Below are positions 50,750-60,044 of a DNA stretch of 64,000 nucleotides, one piece after another. Source of the stretch: Kribbella pratensis (lineage in GTDB: Bacteria > Actinomycetota > Actinomycetes > Propionibacteriales > Kribbellaceae); contig NZ_SODU01000001.1 of NCBI RefSeq assembly GCF_004366075.1, positions 2,377,134 through 2,441,133 on the forward strand, read 5' to 3'. The notes beneath the pieces are model-generated. The model made no database searches, was not told the DNA's origin, and saw only the letters and a program-made list of their open reading frames with translations. Position 1 is the stretch's first letter. Each line of letters starts with the position of its first letter. Made by a program: the position numbers and the translations under genes.

Positions 50750-51501
50750 GCCTCGAGTTCGACGGCCTGGTCGCGATCGTCACCGGAGGGGGGTCGGGTA
50801 TCGGCGCGGCCGTCGCCCGCGAACTCACCACACGAGGTGCACGCGTCGCGGCATTCGACCTCGAACCCGCCGGTGTCCCGCAGGGCGTGCTCGGTATCAA
50901 GGCCGACGTGACGGATGACGCGAGTGTGCGTACGGCGGTTCAGCAGGTCGCCGACACGTTCGGGCGGATCGACGTGGTGGTCAACAACGCGGGCATCGGC
51001 GCGCAGGGCACGATCGAGGACAACCCGGACGACCAGTGGCACCGGGTCTTCGACGTCAACGTGATGGGCGCGGTCCGGGTCAGCCGGGCCGCTCTCGCGT
51101 ACCTGCGTCAGTCGCCGGCCGCCGCGATCGTCAACGTCGCCTCGGTCGCCGCGACCACCGGCATCCCCCAGCGAGCGCTCTACTCCACAACGAAAGGCGC
51201 GGTGCAGTCGCTGACGCTGGCGATGGCCGCCGACCATCTCCGCGAAGGTATCCGGGTCAACTGCGTGAACCCCGGTACGGCGGCAACTCCCTGGGTGCAG
51301 CGCCTCCTCGACGCGGCGCCCGATCCCGTCGCCGAGCGGGCCGCCCTCGACGCCCGTCAGCCGCACGGGCGACTGGTGTCCGCCGAGGAGGTCGCGCTCG
51401 CCGTCGTCTACCTGGCCGGACCTTCCTCCGGCTCGACGGCGGGTACTGCGCTCGCTGTCGACGGCGGCATGGCTACGCTGCGCCTACGCCCGAAGGACTG
51501 A
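50746..51501 (+). CDS. SDR; likely 2-keto-3-deoxy-L-fuconate dehydrogenase
   Basis: A 251-residue SDR starting within the FAH stop (ATGA). TGGGSGIGAAV, NNAGIGAQG, catalytic Ser in VASVAATTGIP and YSTTK are present, and PGTAATPWVQRLL is seen in dehydrogenases of the fuconate/rhamnonate pathway. It would oxidise C4 of 2-keto-3-deoxy-L-fuconate with NAD+, making the substrate of the FAH enzyme. Confidence 0.82.
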   Translation: MSLEFDGLVAIVTGGGSGIGAAVARELTTRGARVAAFDLEPAGVPQGVLGIKADVTDDASVRTAVQQVADTFGRIDVVVNNAGIGAQGTIEDNPDDQWHRVFDVNVMGAVRVSRAALAYLRQSPAAAIVNVASVAATTGIPQRALYSTTKGAVQSLTLAMAADHLREGIRVNCVNPGTAATPWVQRLLDAAPDPVAERAALDARQPHGRLVSAEEVALAVVYLAGPSSGSTAGTALAVDGGMATLRLRPKD

Positions 51502-51513
51502 GAAGGGAGCGGG

Positions 51514-52206
51514 ATGGCGCTGACCGATGTCGCGATCGAGAAGATCAAGACGATGATTCTCGACGGCCGCCTCAAGCCGGGCGACAAGCTGCCCCGCGAG
51601 GCGGATCTCGCCGACCAGCTCGGCATCTCGCGGAGCCCGTTGCGCGAGGCGGTCAGTGTGCTGTCGATGCTGCGGATCCTTGACGTACGACGGGGCGACG
51701 GGACCTATGTCACGAGCCTGACGCCGGACCTGCTCCTGGAGACGATGAGCTTCATCATCGATTTCCATCAGGACTCGGGCATCCTCGACCTGTTCGAGGT
51801 ACGCCGTGCTCTCGAGCCGATGGCCGCCGAGAAGGCCGCGCTCCTGATGAGCGCCGACGACGTGGCCGAGCTGCTCGCGCTGACCGAGGCTGTCGACATC
51901 GACAGCCCGGTCGGCGACATGGTCGCGAACGACCTCGAGTTCCACCACCGAATCGCGACGGCAGCAGGCAATCCGGTGCTGTGCTCGCTGGTCGACAGCG
52001 TCGCCGGACGCACTCACCAAGCCCGGACCTGGCGAGCGGTCACCCAGGAGGACGCCTTCGAGCAGACGAAGCGCGAGCATCGCGCGATCGCCCTCGCGAT
52101 CGGCGACCGGCAGCCCAGCGTCGCCGCCGCATTGTCGCTGTCGCACGTCGCCGGCATCGAGAACTGGATCCGCCGCAACCTGACCCTGGCCCCTACGACC
52201 GTGTGA
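51514..52206 (+). CDS. GntR regulator, FadR subfamily
   Basis: A 230-residue protein with GAAGGGAGC before ATG 51514. The GntR winged helix (about 5-70; LPREADLADQLGISRSPLRE) is followed by an FCD domain (about 85-215) with metal-binding candidates in NDLEFHHRIA and SLSHVAGIE. Third gene of the FAH-SDR operon and clearly related to the 61357 regulator. It probably senses a fuconate-pathway intermediate. Confidence 0.85.
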   Translation: MALTDVAIEKIKTMILDGRLKPGDKLPREADLADQLGISRSPLREAVSVLSMLRILDVRRGDGTYVTSLTPDLLLETMSFIIDFHQDSGILDLFEVRRALEPMAAEKAALLMSADDVAELLALTEAVDIDSPVGDMVANDLEFHHRIATAAGNPVLCSLVDSVAGRTHQARTWRAVTQEDAFEQTKREHRAIALAIGDRQPSVAAALSLSHVAGIENWIRRNLTLAPTTV

Positions 52207-52331
52207 ACCGAGACCGGCGTCGGTGGTCAGTACGACGATCGGCACCGAGGTCTGGCCGGACCCGACCGCCCCGTTGACATCACCGATCGGTCTGCCCCAG
52301 TCGGGCACCGTGGTGAGGGTGCGCATCTGGG

Positions 52332-53771
52332 TCACTCGGTGTGTACGTCGATGGCTAGGCAGTGTGCGACGTTGACCGGTCGTGTTTCGGGGAGCCGGAC
52401 CACCAGGATGCCGTGGGCCTGCTCGAAGGGGACGGGGCCGTGGCCGAGCAGGCGGACCGCGGCGACGGACTCGTGCCCTGCGAAGCTGCGGATCACCGCG
52501 CGTCCATCGGTCGGCCACGCCATCTGGAATGCGTAGACGGTGTCGTCTCGGCGGGTGAAACGGAAGTCGGAGCTCGTCCAGTTCACGCGGTCTTCGGTGA
52601 ACCCGTCGATGACCACGCTCGCCGGCCCCTCGCCGAACACCCGGAACGGTCTGGTGCCGTAGATGCCTTCGCCGCAGGTCTGGGTCCAGGAACCGAGGTC
52701 GTCGAGCAGTTGCGAACACTCGAGGTCGACGGTGCCGTCGGGCTGTTGCGGCACGTTCAGCAGGAGGTTGCCGTTCTTCGAGACGATGTCGACCAGCATC
52801 TCGATCACGTGGCCGGCGGTCTTGTACACGTCGCGGACGTTGTAGAACCAGTCGCCGACCGAGGTATCGGTCTGCCACGGCAACGGATGGATGGCCGGGG
52901 TCTGACTGCGCTCGATGTCCATCACACCGACGGCACTCACCTCGGGCCGGCGATCCTTCTGCTGATAGACGGCACGGTTCGTCCCATGGAGTCGCACGCT
53001 CGTGTTGTACAACCGGGAGACCGCCTCGAGACCGGGCGTGTAACCGACCTCGCCGAACGGCAGGGGCCCGTCGGAGTACAGCAGGTCGGGCTGGTACCGG
53101 TCGATCATCTCGGTCACCGCGTCGAGCCAGTAACGGTGCCACTGCGGGTCGTTGCAGTACCAGGGGTCCGGGACCTCGACGTCCGAGAGATACCGGCTGT
53201 TGTCGAGGTAGAAATCGCGGTTGGCCGGATCTGTTCCGTCGTACGGGACGCCGGCGAACGGACCGTGCTTGTCGCTGCCCTTGTTGACCGCCATCCAACT
53301 GAAGGCGGCGCCGAGGTGCTCGGTGATCCCGAACGGGATTCCGCGCTCGTCGGCGGCCGCCTTCCACAGTCCGACGATGTCCTTGCCCGGCCCGACCTTC
53401 ACCGAGTTCCAGTGATTGAGGCTGGACTCGTAGTTGAAGAAGTTGTCGTGGTGCACGGCCTGCGCGACGAAGTACCGCGCGCCGGCCGCGACGAACCGCT
53501 CCATCAGGCCGTCCGGATCGAACCGCTCCGCCTTCCACTGCCGTACGACGTCCTTGTAGCCGACCGTCGACGGGTGCCCGTAGGTGCGGAGGTGGTAGCG
53601 GTACTGATCGGTGTCCTGGCGATACATGTGCCGCGCGTACCAGTCGCCGTACCGCGGCACCGACTGCGGCCCCCAGTGCGACCAGATGCCGAACTTCGCG
53701 TCCCGGAACCAGTCCGGGCACTCGAACGTGGTCAGGGACTCGAACGACGGCTCGAAGGGGCCGACAGCCAC
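52332..53771 (-). CDS. Alpha-L-fucosidase, GH29
   Basis: About 479 residues from GTG 53771, which has GAGGAG eight bases upstream; an ATG 15 bases earlier overlaps that site and lacks its own. The GH29 pattern is clear: WFRDAKFGIWSHWGPQSVP, YFVAQAVHHDNFF, and the nucleophile Asp in LLYSDGPLPFG; NLLLNVPQQPDG closes the barrel. A C-terminal beta domain follows. There is no signal peptide, so it acts in the cytosol on imported fucosides. Last gene of the GH95-ABC-SBP-GH29 operon, after a strong hairpin. Confidence 0.87.
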   Translation of the reverse strand: MAVGPFEPSFESLTTFECPDWFRDAKFGIWSHWGPQSVPRYGDWYARHMYRQDTDQYRYHLRTYGHPSTVGYKDVVRQWKAERFDPDGLMERFVAAGARYFVAQAVHHDNFFNYESSLNHWNSVKVGPGKDIVGLWKAAADERGIPFGITEHLGAAFSWMAVNKGSDKHGPFAGVPYDGTDPANRDFYLDNSRYLSDVEVPDPWYCNDPQWHRYWLDAVTEMIDRYQPDLLYSDGPLPFGEVGYTPGLEAVSRLYNTSVRLHGTNRAVYQQKDRRPEVSAVGVMDIERSQTPAIHPLPWQTDTSVGDWFYNVRDVYKTAGHVIEMLVDIVSKNGNLLLNVPQQPDGTVDLECSQLLDDLGSWTQTCGEGIYGTRPFRVFGEGPASVVIDGFTEDRVNWTSSDFRFTRRDDTVYAFQMAWPTDGRAVIRSFAGHESVAAVRLLGHGPVPFEQAHGILVVRLPETRPVNVAHCLAIDVHTE

Positions 53772-53794
53772 GGTTTGACTCCTCATCAGTGCTG

Positions 53795-53822
53795 GGGACC
53801 GGCCGGCCTTCCGGCCGGTCCC
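53795..53822 (-). terminator. 12-bp perfect hairpin between the binding-protein and GH29 genes
   Basis: GGGACCGGCCGG (53795-53806) and CCGGCCGGTCCC (53811-53822) are exact complements around a 4-base loop, starting ten bases after the binding-protein stop. It has no T-run. Such hairpins after binding-protein genes often lower expression of the following gene and stabilise the upstream message. Confidence 0.65.
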
Positions 53823-53832
53823 GAGGGGTGGG

Positions 53833-55527
53833 CTACTTGTTGGGGACCTTGTCGTACGCCGTTTGCTGGATCTCCAGGTACCGCTTCAGGCCGAGGCCGT
53901 CGAGACCCTTGACGTAGCTGTCCCAGTCGGTGTCGATGTTCTTCGAACCGGTCACGAACTGGAGCGCGTTCTGTTGAATGTAGTTCTCGATGTTGGTCTG
54001 CAGCGTCGCGACCTCGTTGGCCAGCGTCGGATCGATCCACACCTTCCAGAACGGGTAGATCTGGGCCTTGTCCTCGTGACCGGCGTACAGCTTGGTGGCA
54101 TCGAACAGCTTGCGTTCGTACCCCGCCTGCGAGTGGGTGTCGGTGTCGATGACCTCGGAGTTGCGGTACTTCGCGGTGTTGTTGTACTGCGCCAGCGGAC
54201 CCCAGCCGCTGTTCCGCGGTTTCGACCCGGGCTTCAGGGGAATCTGCTTGAAGCTCGGCTTCAGCGACTTGTCGAGCGCCACATCGCCGGGACCGGGCTT
54301 GGTCCAGGCCTTGCCCTCCATGCCGAACTGTCCGTTGTTCTGTCCCTCATCGGTGAAGATGTAGTCGAGCATCTTGATCGCCTGGATCTGCTTCTCCGGT
54401 GTGGCCTTCGACGTCAGGACGAACGTGGCGCCGGGAATGCTCGGGAAGACGTAGCTGGCGTAATTCGCGCCACTCGGACCGGTCAGCGGCGGTACCGCGT
54501 CGTACTGCTGGTCCCGCCCGTCCGCCGAACCGACGGTGACGAAGATGCCCGAATGCATGACGGTGCCCGCGCCGAGGATGACCGAGCCGCCGTGGTTGCC
54601 CTGCTGCTGCATCGCGTCCGGGTTCTGCGTGAAGGCACCTTTGTCGATCAGGCCTTCTTTGTAGAGCGAGTTGATGTACCGCAGGCCTTCGCGCCAGCCG
54701 TCCTTGTTCGCCTGGACGTCGACCTTGCCGTTGTTGAGAACCAGTGTGGCGTTGTTGCCGCCGCTGTTGTTCTGCCCTTGCGGGTCATAGATGAAGGCGT
54801 TCATGAAGTACGGGATGAGGTTGTCGCGGACGTTCGCGCTGAGCGCGATCTCGTCGGCCTTGCCGTTGCCGTTCGGGTCCTGGGTCTTGAACGCCTGGAG
54901 CACCTTCCGCAGGTCCTCGGTGGTCTTCGGCTGCTCGAGGCCCAGCTTCTTCAGCCACGCCGAGTTCATCCACAGCTTGTCCGGGTACGAACAGTGGAAG
55001 CAGTCGACCCACTGCGGCATCCCGTAGATCTTGCCGTCCGGCGCGGTCGCCATCGCCTTCCACTCGGGCGTGGAGTCCAGCGCCTTCTTGATGTTCGGCG
55101 CGTACTGGTCGATCAGCTGGTTCAGCGGTACGACGACACCCTGGTTGCCGAGCTTGAGCAGCTCCGCCGTGGTGAACTGGTCGACCCAGGGGATCAGCAG
55201 GTACAGATCGGGGTAGTCGCCGCTGGCCAGCGAGATCTGCCGTTTCTCCTTCGACGGACCGCCGTCGAACGTCGTGGTCTGCCACTTGATGGTGACGTTG
55301 AACTTCTGCTTCATCAGCTTGGTGAAGTCGTTCGTGGCCAGGTTCGTGTCGGCCGACTGCGGCGCGAAGACGTTCAGCGTGACGTCGGGATTTCCGGTGA
55401 TCGTCGGCAACGGCTTGTTCGCCGAGTCGTCGTCCGATTTGCTGCCGGAGCAGGCCACGAGGGCGAGTGCCAGGAGGCTGGTGCCGACGATCGCGGCACG
55501 CCTCCGCGTACTGGGTTTCACAGACAT
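53833..55527 (-). CDS. Extracellular sugar-binding lipoprotein (LplA/YtcQ type)
   Basis: A 564-residue protein starting at ATG 55527 with GAGGGA upstream. The lipoprotein signal ends in LVAC (Cys about 26) followed by a charged linker. Its length and sequence (MPQWVDCFHCSYPDKLWMNS; KKLGLEQPKTTEDLRKVLQA; FVLTSKATPEKQIQAIKMLD) match the long LplA/YtcQ class that binds larger glycans. It captures fucosylated oligosaccharides for the two permeases. Confidence 0.88.
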   Translation of the reverse strand: MSVKPSTRRRAAIVGTSLLALALVACSGSKSDDDSANKPLPTITGNPDVTLNVFAPQSADTNLATNDFTKLMKQKFNVTIKWQTTTFDGGPSKEKRQISLASGDYPDLYLLIPWVDQFTTAELLKLGNQGVVVPLNQLIDQYAPNIKKALDSTPEWKAMATAPDGKIYGMPQWVDCFHCSYPDKLWMNSAWLKKLGLEQPKTTEDLRKVLQAFKTQDPNGNGKADEIALSANVRDNLIPYFMNAFIYDPQGQNNSGGNNATLVLNNGKVDVQANKDGWREGLRYINSLYKEGLIDKGAFTQNPDAMQQQGNHGGSVILGAGTVMHSGIFVTVGSADGRDQQYDAVPPLTGPSGANYASYVFPSIPGATFVLTSKATPEKQIQAIKMLDYIFTDEGQNNGQFGMEGKAWTKPGPGDVALDKSLKPSFKQIPLKPGSKPRNSGWGPLAQYNNTAKYRNSEVIDTDTHSQAGYERKLFDATKLYAGHEDKAQIYPFWKVWIDPTLANEVATLQTNIENYIQQNALQFVTGSKNIDTDWDSYVKGLDGLGLKRYLEIQQTAYDKVPNK

Positions 55528-55572
55528 TACGTCCCTCACAGGGGTTGGGGTGATACGGAGGTGGTACCGGGA

Positions 55573-56523
55573 TCAGCCCTTGACGGCGCCGATCAGGATT
55601 CCCTTGGTGAAATAGCGGGCGACGAACGGGTAGATGAGCAGCACCGGCACGCTGGCGACGACGATCAGCGAGTACTTGAGCAGATCGGCGAGTTCCTGGC
55701 GCTGGATCACGATGGAGGCGTCGACCGCCCCGCCTCCGGTGGTGTTCAGGATCAGGATGTTGCGCAGCACGAGTTGCAGCGGGAACAGGTCCGGGTTCTT
55801 CAGGTAGATCAGGGCGTCGAAGTACGAGTTCCACTGCATGATCGCGTACATCAGCGCGATCACCGCGATCATTGGCTTGGCCAACGGGATCACCACCGAC
55901 CACAGGAACCTGAGGTCACCGCAGCCGTCCAGCTGGGAGGCCTCGACCAGTTCCTCGGGGATCGCCGTACGGAAATAGGTGCGGGCGATGATGACCTGCC
56001 AGACACCGATCGCCTGCGGGATGATCAGCGCCCACCGGGTGTCCAGCAGGCCGGCCGACTGCACCACCAGGTACGTCGGGATGAGCCCGCCGGTGAACAG
56101 CATCGTGAACAGGATCAGCGTCATCACGACATTGCGGCCGACGAGCGTACGGCGCGACAGCGGGTACGCGATCGCGACCGTCATGGTGACGCTGACGATC
56201 GTGCCGACCACCGTGTAGAACAACGAGTTCAGGTACCCCTGGACGATCTGCGGATTCTCGAACACCGCGTGGTACCCGCGCAGCGAGAAGTCCACCGGCC
56301 AGAACAGCACTCGCCCCGACGACACCGCCGCGGGACTGCTGAACGAGCTGGCCACGATGTAGAGCAGCGGCAGCAGCACCACCAGGAAGAACACTGCCAG
56401 CAGCAGGTACACGCAGAACAAGAAGATGCGGTCCGTGCGCGGCTCGTGGATCCGGCGTGCGCGTGCCGCCTGACGCTCGCCCCTCTTGCTCGGCACCGTT
56501 CTGGCTTCAGTCTGGACGCTCAT
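55573..56523 (-). CDS. Carbohydrate ABC transporter permease (YtcP type)
   Basis: A 316-residue membrane protein with six helices (IFLFCVYLLLAVFFLVVLLP first). The EAA loop is EELVEASQLDGCGDLRFLWS. Its ATG overlaps the stop of the LplB-type permease (ATGA). No ATPase gene is in the operon; a shared one is likely elsewhere. Confidence 0.88.
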   Translation of the reverse strand: MSVQTEARTVPSKRGERQAARARRIHEPRTDRIFLFCVYLLLAVFFLVVLLPLLYIVASSFSSPAAVSSGRVLFWPVDFSLRGYHAVFENPQIVQGYLNSLFYTVVGTIVSVTMTVAIAYPLSRRTLVGRNVVMTLILFTMLFTGGLIPTYLVVQSAGLLDTRWALIIPQAIGVWQVIIARTYFRTAIPEELVEASQLDGCGDLRFLWSVVIPLAKPMIAVIALMYAIMQWNSYFDALIYLKNPDLFPLQLVLRNILILNTTGGGAVDASIVIQRQELADLLKYSLIVVASVPVLLIYPFVARYFTKGILIGAVKG

Positions 56524-57512
56524 GACCACAATCCGTTCCCGGTGATCCGTTTGGCGATCGTGTTGACCATCAGCAGCAGGACCAGGTTGATCACCGAGTT
56601 GAACAGCCCCACCGCGGTCGCCCCGCTGAAGTCGGCGTTCAGCAGACCGGTCTTGTAGACGTACGTCGCGATGATCTCCGACTCGCTCAGGTTGAGCGGG
56701 TTCTGCAGCAGGAACGCCTTCTCGAACCCGATCGCCATGATGTTGCCGACGGCAAGAACGAGGATGATCACCGCGGTCGGCATGATGCCCGGCAGGTCCA
56801 CGTGCCGGATCCGCTGCAACCGGGTGGCGCCGTCGATCTTGGCCGACTCGTGCAGCGCCGGGTCGATCCCGGACAGCGCGGCCAGGTAGATCACCGCGGA
56901 GTACCCGGTGGTCTGCCACACGTCCGACCACACGTAGATGTGGCGGAAGTAGTCGGGGTTCCCGAGGAAGTCCACGGACGGTACGCCGAAGAACCCGATC
57001 GCGTCGTTGACGAGGCCGAGCCGCGGTGACAGCACCAGGATCGTCATCGACACGACCACCACCGTCGAGATGAAGTACGGCGCGTACGTCACCAGCTGAA
57101 CGGTCCGCTTGAACAGGCCGGTGCGGATCTCGTTCAGCGCCAGGGCGAGGATGATCGCGATCGGGAAGCTGGCCGCGACCGTGTAGACCGAGAGCAGGAA
57201 GGTGTTCTTCACCAGGGTCCAGAACACCGGGTTGTGGAAGAACAGTTCGAAGTTCTGCCAACCCACCCAGGGACTTCCCCAGATGCCCTTGATCACGTTG
57301 AAGCTCTTGAACGCCAGGACCGCGTTCGACATCGGGATGTACTTGAAGACGGCGAACCAGATCAGCGGCACGACCATCAACAGGTACATCGTCCAGTGCC
57401 GCCGCAGGCTGCGCCGGAACCCCTTGATTCCCGGGCGCTCCCGTCGGCGTCGCCTCTTCGGCCGGTTCGGCAGCTCACCCGCGGGCGGCCGGACAGTTGT
57501 CAGCGTTGCCAT
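56520..57512 (-). CDS. Carbohydrate ABC transporter permease (LplB type)
   Basis: A 330-residue membrane protein with GAGGAGG before ATG 57512. The N-terminus is Arg/Lys-rich (RPKRRRRRERPG), followed by six helices (MYLLMVVPLIWFAVFKYIPM). The EAA loop is ALHESAKIDGATRLQRIRHV. It forms the channel with the following permease. Confidence 0.88.
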   Translation of the reverse strand: MATLTTVRPPAGELPNRPKRRRRRERPGIKGFRRSLRRHWTMYLLMVVPLIWFAVFKYIPMSNAVLAFKSFNVIKGIWGSPWVGWQNFELFFHNPVFWTLVKNTFLLSVYTVAASFPIAIILALALNEIRTGLFKRTVQLVTYAPYFISTVVVVSMTILVLSPRLGLVNDAIGFFGVPSVDFLGNPDYFRHIYVWSDVWQTTGYSAVIYLAALSGIDPALHESAKIDGATRLQRIRHVDLPGIMPTAVIILVLAVGNIMAIGFEKAFLLQNPLNLSESEIIATYVYKTGLLNADFSGATAVGLFNSVINLVLLLMVNTIAKRITGNGLWS

Positions 57513-57537
57513 GGAACCTCCTCGTCCAGGTGGGCGA

Positions 57538-59907
57538 TCATGTCGAGCTCACCCGGTGACCGATTCCGGCGGTCAATCGGACCGGTACCCGCACGTCGCC
57601 ACGGCAGACGACCCGCTCCTGGTCCCGGTCGGCGGTCAGGACGGCCTCGACGCGCTGCGGCGTCCACGCGATGTCGACGACGACTCCGCCGCGGGCTCTG
57701 AGGCCGGTCACTCGGCCGCTGCTCCACGCGGCCGGAAGGGCCGGCAACAACTCGATGTGACCGGTGTGGCTCTGCAGGAGCATCTCGGCGATCCCCGCCG
57801 TCGCACCGAAGTTGCCGTCGATCTGGAACGGCGGGTGCGCACAGAACAGGTTCGGATAGACCCCTGCGCCGCTCCCGGGGCGTCCGCCGGCGGTGTCGTC
57901 CGCCGGCCGGAGGAACGCCCGGACCAGGCGGTGCGCGGCGGCCGCATCACGCAGACGCGCGCGCAGGCAGATCTTCCAGGCGAGCGACCATCCGGTCGCC
58001 TCGTCCCCGCGCAGGTCCAGGGATCGCGCGGCCGCCGCGGCGAGGATCGGCGTACCGTCAGGCGTGATCGCGTCACCCGGATACAGGCCGATCAGATGGG
58101 ACATGTGCCGGTGGTGCGGATCTTCCTCCGGCAGGTCCGCGGCCCACTCCTGCAGCTGCCCTTGCGCGCCGATGGATGGTTCCGGCAGGCGTTTGCGGGC
58201 CGTCGACAGCTCTTCGACGATCGGGTCCACGACGTCCAGCAGACGAGCCGCCCGCTCCACCCGGTCGAACAAGTCCGAGATCAGGGCGAGGTCCATCGTC
58301 GACGACACGGTGACCGACGCTGGTTGCCCGTCGGCTGCGAGATAGTCGTTCTCCGGTGACGTCGAAGGCGCCGTACCGAGACTGCCGTCGGGCAGCTCGA
58401 CGAGCCAGTCGAGGCAGAACTCCGCCGCTCCGCGCAATGCCTGCCAGGACCGACCGAGAAACTCCAGATCACCCGTGAACTCGTAGTGGTCCCACAGATG
58501 ACGGACCAGCCAGGCACCTGCCATCGGCCAGTTCGACCACCGCGGATCGCCCTCGACCGGGAAGGTCCAGGCCCACGCGTCCGCGTTGTGATGCGCGGTC
58601 CAGCCTCCGCATCCGTAACGCTCACGGGCGGTGCTGCGTCCGGCCAGGGCGAGGTTATCGATAAACCGCAGCAGCGGCTCGTGGCACTCGGACAGGTTGG
58701 CGGTCTCCGCCGGCCAATAGTTCATCTCGGTGTTGATGTTCACCGTGAAGTTCGAACTCCACGGCGGGCGCAGGATCTCGTTCCAGATCCCCTGCAGGTT
58801 CGTCGGCAGCCCGCCCGGCCGTGAGCTCGCGATCATCAGGTAGCGGCCGTAGTTGAAGACCAGCGCGGCCAGCGCGGGATCGTCGGTGCCTCTCGCCACC
58901 CGCTGGTCGGTCGGCAGCACGGACTCCTGCGCGAGCCCGGTCAGTTCCAGCGACGAACGACGGAACAGTCGCCGGTGATCTCGCTGATGATCGTTGAGCA
59001 GTACGGCGTAGTCGCGGTCGAGCGCCGCGAGCACGGTCTGGTCGGCGGCGGCCCAGCACTCGTCAGCCGTCCGGGTCGGAGTCGTCGACGGCCCGTCGTA
59101 CCCCGTCGCGGTGGAGAGGACGAGGATGATCTCGGTCGCATCGTCGACGACGAGTTCGGACGCGGTCGTCCGGAGTTCGCCGTCAGTCGTGGCCCGTAGC
59201 GCGATCGCAGCGGCCATGCCGCGATCCGCACCGTCGGAGTACCGGATGGGCTGCGGCACGTCTCGATGCGGTGGAGCGACATCGGCCGGCGCCTGGAGGA
59301 ACAGGCCGAGCCCGCCCTGCACCGCCTGCGGTCGCGACTGCAACTTCGATGTCAACCGGCACGTGAGCGCCAACTGCGGCTCAGAAGCCGTCAACCGTAC
59401 GACGAGTACGCCGTCGGGCGCGCTGACGAACGCCTCCTGCCGAATGCTCACGCCGCCCGCGTCGTACTGCGTGATTGCCACCGCGGCGTCGAGATCGAGC
59501 GTCCGGCTGTACTGCGTGACGTTGCCCGCGACCGGTGCGGAGCCGCCGACGCGGACCTCGAGCAGTAGATCACCGAGTGGCAGGTACGCCTGCGAGTAGC
59601 CGGAATGAAAACCACCGGCCAATTCGTGCGCGCGGCGGATGTCGCCTGCCCACAACGCTTCGCGCACCGCATCTACGGCGTCCGCTCCGGTCGCTCCGAG
59701 CGGAGTCGACAGCAGACGCGCGGTCTCCGGGCCTCCCGACCACAGCGTCTCGTCGTTCAGTCCGATGCGATCGCTTCCGGCACCGCCGAAACACATCGCG
59801 CCGATCCGGCCGTTACCGAGCGGCAACGCCTCCAGCCAGGTCGCCGCCGGCCGGTCGTAGAACAGCGTGTGGACGCTGGACCGGTCTGAGCTCACCAGGT
59901 CGCTCAT
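57538..59907 (-). CDS. Alpha-L-fucosidase, GH95
   Basis: A 789-residue protein with GGAAGG seven bases before ATG 59907. [20 protein letters not shown] and [14 protein letters not shown] are the GH95 N-terminal signature. The catalytic (alpha/alpha)6 barrel has [20 protein letters not shown] and HHNADAWAW with the key Asn residues, the acid Glu in [11 protein letters not shown], and [16 protein letters not shown] near the end. GH95 is an inverting enzyme favouring alpha-1,2-fucosides. No signal peptide is present, so it works on imported sugar. It is the first gene of the operon and is divergent from fuconate dehydratase. Confidence 0.88.
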   Translation of the reverse strand: MSDLVSSDRSSVHTLFYDRPAATWLEALPLGNGRIGAMCFGGAGSDRIGLNDETLWSGGPETARLLSTPLGATGADAVDAVREALWAGDIRRAHELAGGFHSGYSQAYLPLGDLLLEVRVGGSAPVAGNVTQYSRTLDLDAAVAITQYDAGGVSIRQEAFVSAPDGVLVVRLTASEPQLALTCRLTSKLQSRPQAVQGGLGLFLQAPADVAPPHRDVPQPIRYSDGADRGMAAAIALRATTDGELRTTASELVVDDATEIILVLSTATGYDGPSTTPTRTADECWAAADQTVLAALDRDYAVLLNDHQRDHRRLFRRSSLELTGLAQESVLPTDQRVARGTDDPALAALVFNYGRYLMIASSRPGGLPTNLQGIWNEILRPPWSSNFTVNINTEMNYWPAETANLSECHEPLLRFIDNLALAGRSTARERYGCGGWTAHHNADAWAWTFPVEGDPRWSNWPMAGAWLVRHLWDHYEFTGDLEFLGRSWQALRGAAEFCLDWLVELPDGSLGTAPSTSPENDYLAADGQPASVTVSSTMDLALISDLFDRVERAARLLDVVDPIVEELSTARKRLPEPSIGAQGQLQEWAADLPEEDPHHRHMSHLIGLYPGDAITPDGTPILAAAAARSLDLRGDEATGWSLAWKICLRARLRDAAAAHRLVRAFLRPADDTAGGRPGSGAGVYPNLFCAHPPFQIDGNFGATAGIAEMLLQSHTGHIELLPALPAAWSSGRVTGLRARGGVVVDIAWTPQRVEAVLTADRDQERVVCRGDVRVPVRLTAGIGHRVSST

Positions 59908-59935
59908 CGAACAGCCTTCCATCGAGAAGACGAGG

Positions 59936-60027
59936 ATTAATCCCATGAATTTCCCGGATCGTAGCGCCGACGCTCCGCGTGGTCCATACTGAACGCCATC
60001 AAAGATGGAGAAAAGTCCCATCTATTT
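59936..60027. promoter_or_regulatory. Repeated TCCCAT boxes between GH95 and fuconate dehydratase genes
   Basis: ATTAATCCCATGAATTT (59936-59952) and AAAAGTCCCATCTATTT (60011-60027) are direct copies matching at 12 of 17 positions. The second is part of an AGATGG-n9-CCATCT inverted repeat (60003-60023), and GGATTAATCC (59934-59943) is a perfect palindrome. They flank the divergent start region, so they are candidate sites for one of the two GntR regulators. Confidence 0.45.
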
Positions 60028-60044
60028 GACCAGTGAGGGTCGCC

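Noticed and set aside
51484..53721. Long minus-strand frame overlapping GH29 and GntR genes
   Set aside because: Arg-rich shadow frame of the GH29 gene; both real genes in the region have clear family motifs and ribosome sites.
53863..56658. 931-codon plus-strand frame opposite the ABC transporter genes
   Set aside because: Arg/Val-rich antisense shadow with no domain; the minus strand encodes a lipoprotein and permeases.
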